The notes beneath the pieces were generated by a model that worked only from the letters and a program-made list of their open reading frames with translations, was not told where the DNA came from and ran no database searches. DNA of 64,000 nucleotides from Leptoclinus maculatus (taxonomy: Eukaryota; Chordata; Actinopteri; Perciformes; Stichaeidae), in NCBI GenBank assembly GCA_032191485.1, contig JAVDOI010000042.1:1336809-1400808 (forward strand). The letters run 5' to 3'. Position numbers and translations under genes: made by a program. The number at the start of each line of letters is the position of its first letter. Within the stretch, counting starts at the first letter, position 1. Of the stretch, positions 59,701 to 64,000 are shown one piece after another.

Positions 59701-62700
59701 ACATTTGTGATGTAGTGTAGATTAATTATTGCTTTAGACATCGCTCACACTGAGACACATTGCTAAAAACGTGTTGCACGCAAAACTATTGTCTTCCTAT
59801 GGTACGGCTCAGCTAACTGGCGCTCCTTTTTTAAGACCCGCATAGAAGTTAAAATATTTCTAACTTTTCAGCACCAGGCGCGGAGTCGCACCACTCGTAG
59901 ATGTCACATTTGGCCCAGGAAGCCAATCAAAGCAAGCAAGAGGCGGGCTTTACTACTTTACCACTCCCTTCCTGTTTCGATGCCGGTAGATGCGGTCGGG
60001 CTATCTAGCTAGCTAGCTGTTGGGTTGTGAGAGAGCTACGGAGTGTGTGAGAGGAAAGGGGGAATTCAATTCTCATTTTGCGAAAATTTCATTTAGGCTG
60101 CGGTTGAGCGAGTGCATTATCCAATTTCTGTTATTCACACATGATCGGTTGTACACGCTGCCCCGCTCCACAGCCCTGAACCTGCTTTGCCGAGGCCTTT
60201 TTGAAGCTGCAGCGATGCGTCGGTGTGATCGACCCCACAAAATTGCCTGTATGGTAATAATGAATCAATGACTCCATACTCGACAACTAAAGATGACAAA
60301 TAAATGCTAAAAAAGATATGGTGAGGAAAACAAATAAAAATATAGAGGTTCATACACCAGACAACACAGTATACGTTGTGAAACTGATTTGTTCTGCTTC
60401 ACTGTTAGTGCATACCTTCTCCCTCTCCTTGCTGGCTGCTCTGAGGTGGTCGGAGCGCGGAGCCTCTGGGGCGACCACTGTCTTGACGGGCTCCTCCTCC
60501 AGTAGAGAGCGGAGAAACAGCTCCGTCTGGGTGAGGCTGTAGCTACGCAAAGGTAAACACGTATACAAGTCTGTCAGGAGTATGGAGCGGTGCTTCAACA
60601 CATCAGATACATAGGTTTTTGCTTACTATAGGAAATTAAAAGAAAGCATGTTTGTATTGTCAATTTTTTTATTATCAACAAGATGGTGTCTCTGTCAACC
60701 AAATCAAATGAAGTTTTCAGTTTTCTCACTTGTGGTCTCTGAAGATGTCCTGGAGGAAATGCCTGTCAATGGTGGGGAAGAGGGAGAACAGTCGGTTCTC
60801 ATTAAACAGGGCGGCTCCATCGCGCCGGTCCAGGTCTGCACGACTTTGTCTGGTCTGAGAGACAGGAGGGTTGGAAAGGGGGTCAGGATGTGTGGTGCGC
60901 AGAGAGGAACAAACTAGGATATGTATGGATACCCGTGTACGTATTACTTTTTCCACGTTCTCCTGCAAAGCCTGCTCCTCTTTGATGATATTTCTGAGAG
61001 ACACGTGGGGTTGTGACGCGTTCCAGTGGTCCATGAACGGCATCTGACCACGGGCCTCCGGTTGGTTGACCAGTGACGCGTGACCCTCCGCGCAAATTGG
61101 GACTCGTGTGGGCTGTATCCGGTCTCGTGACCCAGGTCGGCCCACCTGTGACTCACCCCAGTGTGCTGAACCTACACATTCAAAAAGGGTTGTGAAACTA
61201 AATGTTATGTCTGAAAAAATATTGTTCTTTAAATTGACTGGGACAATACGAGGCAACACTGTACACACAGATGTAATGTGGATATGATCTTTCTGCAACT
61301 TAATTACAGCCTCCATTACTGGCTAGGCTTTTGAATTCAGAGTGAAACAACCCAACAAGCACATGGATGAAGCACATTCAGGGTTAAACAACGGAACCGA
61401 GAAAACAAACATTTTACATGGAAGTTTCTGAGTGTGTATATGTGAGTGAATGCAACGCCGTATTGATCATATGCTGAGCAAAAGGTATGCTGCCATTACC
61501 ATTAAATGATACTCCATGGATTTTAAAGGAACAGTGTGTAGCATTTAGGGGGATCTATCGGCAGAAATGAAACATCATATGAAGAAGTATGTTTTCCTTC
61601 GAGTGTAATCACCTGATAATAGGAATCGTTGCGTCTTCGTTAGCTTAGAAAGAGTCATCTATATCTCTTCATGGAGCCGGTGCCATGTTTCTACAGTAGC
61701 CCAGAGCGGACAAACCAAACGTTGACCACTGTAGTTCTCCTACACGCTCGGCAGCGGGAGAAGTTTCAGTTGGATGCTATTTGGAACCTTGCCGCTAGAT
61801 GCCGCCAAATCTTACACACTGCACCTTTAAGTGTGTGTGTGTGTGTGTGGACTTACTTTCATGAAGCAAGTGAAAGGAAAGAGTTGCTTGTCTCTGCTTT
61901 TCCTGTAAAACAGCATTCCCAGGCAAATGAACAATCGGAGACCCACTCACAGTAAATCATGGTAGTATCAGAGGTAGATTTTTAATTGCATGGAAGTATC
62001 ACAGACATATTGATTCTAGTCGCTTTGAAGAGCTCACCTGAATGGTTTCCTTCCACTTCTGGTGGAGCAGTTTGGCCAGGTTCAGGTCCATCTGCACTGC
62101 ATATTCGTCAGTGGAGCATGCACCTGAATATTGTGGATGGGAGAGGTTACTTTCAGTGTTCACAAAACTACTTCCATTATTTTTGGTACTGAAGGTTTGA
62201 GGCCTGCGTCGCCGTCCGAGTATTCCATGCGTATTAAATACTCTTCAGTTCCTGTGTGTTGGTTACCTGGGTCTGCTCCGACGGGACCGAACAGTTCAAT
62301 TAGCTGCAGCGCCACTTCAGTGGGTAGTTTCAGCTCCACGCTCTGGATGTCCAGATGTCTGCTCCCTCTCTCCTCCGCGTGCCTCCTTCCGGTCATCTCC
62401 TCCTCCTCTCTCTCCATCTCGTACAGCAGCAGCCGGTGGATCTCGTCCATGCTGGCGATCTCCTCCTCCATCTCAACTCTGGAGTCTTCAACTATCACTC
62501 CATCATCTAAGCTTCCACCCCAAGCAATGCATTCTGGGTGAGCTTCTGATGTCGCTTTGTGCTCGCCGCCTTTCTCTCCTTTGCTTGCTGCATGAGGCAC
62601 ACCTGGATCCCCTTGAGATGTTTTTGTATCAGGACGATCTATGTTTCTAACTGGAACAGCTGCACCTCCAAAACTTTGCGCATCGGTATAATCGGCGCTC

Positions 62701-64000
62701 TCATATGACTCACTAACTGCAGACTCCTCCTCAAACCCAGCTGGCTCTCCCTGTGGCCAACCTTCAGGGAAATGCTCAACTAGCACATTAGGACGTAACC
62801 TGGTCCCTTCAGGTTTTCCTGAAGCTGCACACAGACCGGATGTGTTCCGCTCATCTCCACCCCGAGCGCCATCCTCCTCCTCCCCATCGTCCTCTCTGAA
62901 GAACCTCTCTCCGGAGTCCAGCAGCAGGTTGGTCGTCCACTCGAGATCCTGGTGGCATTTGTCGTGCAGATCTTCCAGCGTGTCAAAACTAACCAGTTTG
63001 AAGTGGCGGCTGAGAATGCGCAGGCTCTCCAGGCGGTCTTGAGTCGCCCCGAGCTCCTTCTCCTCCACCTGCGTGCCCTTCTCGTGCGCCACGTGGTAGG
63101 GCACTTCTCTGTGGGTGGACGGGTGCACTGCGACCGCCGCGGAGACGGCAGACGACAGCTCCGGCACAAAGCGAAAGGAGTCGCCGGACAGCACTGTGAC
63201 GCCGCTGGGGTGGCCGCACGCTGCGTTGTCTCGCCGATTGAGACGCCAGAGAAGGGCAAAGTCTTGAGGATCCGTCTGGGTGGGGCTGCCTGGGATTGCC
63301 AGGGGATGCGGTGACGGAGGCTGCGGGCGTGCGTCAGATCTGGACAGGTCAAAGTTGGGTTTAAGGCTACAGTCAGGTTCCACATCGGTGTTGGTGCTAT
63401 TCTGAATGCTGTTCCCGCTTTGGGCTGAGCTATTGGGTGTTTCGAGAGTACTCTGTGAGGGAGCGGGGCAATTTTGAGTGAAGGTGAGCGCCAGTTTGCA
63501 CTGTTTCCCCGATCTACGACCCTGACGCTGCTTTCTCTCCTGACTGCCTCCACTGAAAGCACTGCTTTCGGCCTCCACAGAGCCCTCCCACGCAGGACTC
63601 TCACTCGCCTCGCTAATATGACTCCCATCAGCTTTAGTCTCTCTGCCATCCTCTGTCCTGTCCGTATCAGTATGACCAGCAACCGGCCCTGCACCAACAT
63701 CACCTTCGACATTGTGGCTTACCACTCCATCATGGCAGACATCTGCCTCCACAGTTTCGGAGATGACTAGTGAATCAGCATCGAGAGGCGAGTTTGGATT
63801 CATTGGGTCGGTTGATTTCAAATCCACAGATTTGCTGACGATCTCCAACACATTATCCTTTCCTCCTGTGGTGCGTCTGGCTTCCCTTTCCCTTGCAATT
63901 CCCTCACAAACGTCAAGTCTCGATTCTCTGACCTTACAAGAGTCAGCCGCCTTCCAGTCCAACACACAGTCGGGTAACTCACCTCTGGTGCTGTTAACCG
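56709..64000 (-). CDS. n4bp2: NEDD4-binding protein 2, C-terminal part with DUF1771 and Smr domains; 5' part outside window
   Basis: Ten exons on the minus strand: 62267-64000 (open at the right edge), 62038-62123, 61857-61902, 60948-61171, 60730-60854, 60416-60542, 57972-58148, 57581-57749, 56844-56967 and 56709-56754. Splice sites and phases all agree, giving about 950 residues. The large first exon is acidic and low-complexity, apart from a CUE-like helical stretch (DLHDKCHQDLEWTTNLLLDS). Later come MPFMDHWNASQ, a second CUE-like segment (LFPTIDRHFLQDIFRDHNYS), DUF1771 (PEYEDFRAEA to ASFYAQQ) and the Smr endonuclease-like domain (LDLHGLHVDEALEHL, ITGRGNHSQGGVARIRPAV, ending PGLVLVSLK). The human protein also has an N-terminal P-loop kinase-like domain, which would lie beyond the window. 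N4BP2 binds NEDD4 and BCL3 and may nick DNA. A 46-nt micro-exon (61857-61902) is needed to keep frame. Confidence 0.92.
57205..57395 (-). repeat. Dispersed repeat A, fragment
   Basis: Carries CAACATCCGGTTCTGAAAAG, GACCATCAGGAGGCGACTTC and GAAGTCTATGAGAAAATGAC, then jumps to the CCAAGATG-CGACGGCC end, so the middle is deleted. It lies in an n4bp2 intron. Confidence 0.7.
58491..59665 (-). mobile_element. hAT transposon relic with BED zinc-finger remnant, including target duplications
   Basis: The element spans 58499-59657. The left end TAGTGCTGGGTATGACC matches the right end read on the minus strand, TAGGGCTGAGCGGTATA. It is flanked by GAATCATG (58491-58498) and GATTCATG (59658-59665), an 8-bp duplication with one mismatch. 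The minus strand encodes VWRVFGFKKSDVDQKTIYC and GGNTSNLL at about 59100-59220, a ZBED1-type BED finger in which the second Cys is now Tyr (CKVY). Further on it encodes AMIKTLDPRYVL, a ZBED/hAT transposase segment. Most of the transposase is deleted. It lies in the n4bp2 intron 58149-60415, in the same orientation as the gene. Confidence 0.8.
59666..60415. other. Remainder of n4bp2 intron next to the hAT relic
   Basis: About 750 nt with no exon that I can support. It includes a GCTAGCTAGCTAGCTG simple stretch near 60003 and GC-richer sequence around 59870-60000 that may be further transposon-derived DNA. Confidence 0.5.
61523..61830. mobile_element. MITE-like element with inverted ends, next to an n4bp2 micro-exon
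   Basis: The left end TTAAAGGAACAGTGTGTA is mirrored by the right end TTACACACTGCACCTTTAA, giving a 308-bp element with imperfect inverted repeats of about 18 bp and TTAA at both termini. It is non-coding, and similar phrases occur in many fish genomes. A short (GT) tract (61831-61849) and then the n4bp2 exon 61857-61902 follow directly. A single end of similar type is at about 39265. Confidence 0.65.
61857..61902 (-). other. n4bp2: 46-nt n4bp2 micro-exon
   Basis: Encodes EKQRQATLSFHLLHE plus one base. It has a TTTTACAG acceptor and an AAAGTAAGT donor. Without it, the exons at 62038-62123 (phase 0 end) and 60948-61171 (needs phase 1) cannot join in frame, which is why I include it. Confidence 0.85.

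Noticed and set aside
62780..63712. 310-codon minus-strand frame overlapping n4bp2
   Set aside because: It is an alternative frame of the large n4bp2 exon. The 578-codon frame has the domain matches and the correct splice phase.

Overview
This is vertebrate nuclear DNA, almost certainly from a ray-finned (teleost, probably percomorph) fish. The evidence is interrupted genes with GT...AG introns, very abundant (GT)n/(AC)n microsatellites, many degraded DNA transposons of fish type, and proteins that match vertebrate families with fish-like differences. It contains no bacterial operon, CRISPR array or phage.

Layout, left to right. 1-5761 (+): the 3' six exons of a Slit axon-guidance gene, best matched to slit2, followed by a long 3' UTR. 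11118-16872 (-): a complete seven-exon intelectin gene; its 2.5 kb intron holds a hAT transposon with target-site duplications. 24139-25494 (-): an intronless D1-class dopamine receptor. 26655-27912: a dead L1-like LINE fragment joined to two exons of a broken glutamine synthetase gene. 32012-33858 (-): a two-exon GIMAP-type GTPase with a long coiled coil. 37252-44151 (-): a complete seven-exon nicotinic receptor subunit, chrna9, with an unusual His-rich and Cys-rich cytoplasmic loop. 51436-52023 (-): rhoh, a GTPase-deficient Rho protein. 56709-64000 (-): the 3' ten exons of n4bp2, ending in DUF1771 and Smr domains and running off the right edge.

The genes do not form one pathway. n4bp2, rhoh and chrna9 lie in the same order and orientation as on human 4p14, and human SLIT2 and DRD5 are also on 4p, so most of the window is one ancestral vertebrate block. 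Intelectin and GIMAP, both immune genes, are not part of that human block. They sit in the repeat-rich stretch between slit2 and chrna9.

The intergenic space is rich in transposons. I could define four elements by their ends (three hAT copies with 8-bp duplications and one element with 22-bp perfect inverted repeats), one MITE beside an n4bp2 micro-exon, and two dispersed families seen in several copies inside the window. I found no convincing new molecular system. The most interesting points are the chrna9 loop with its in-frame 99-nt intron, the glutamine synthetase/LINE junction and the unnamed repeat families. All exon boundaries were worked out by hand from splice sites, phase and family similarity.
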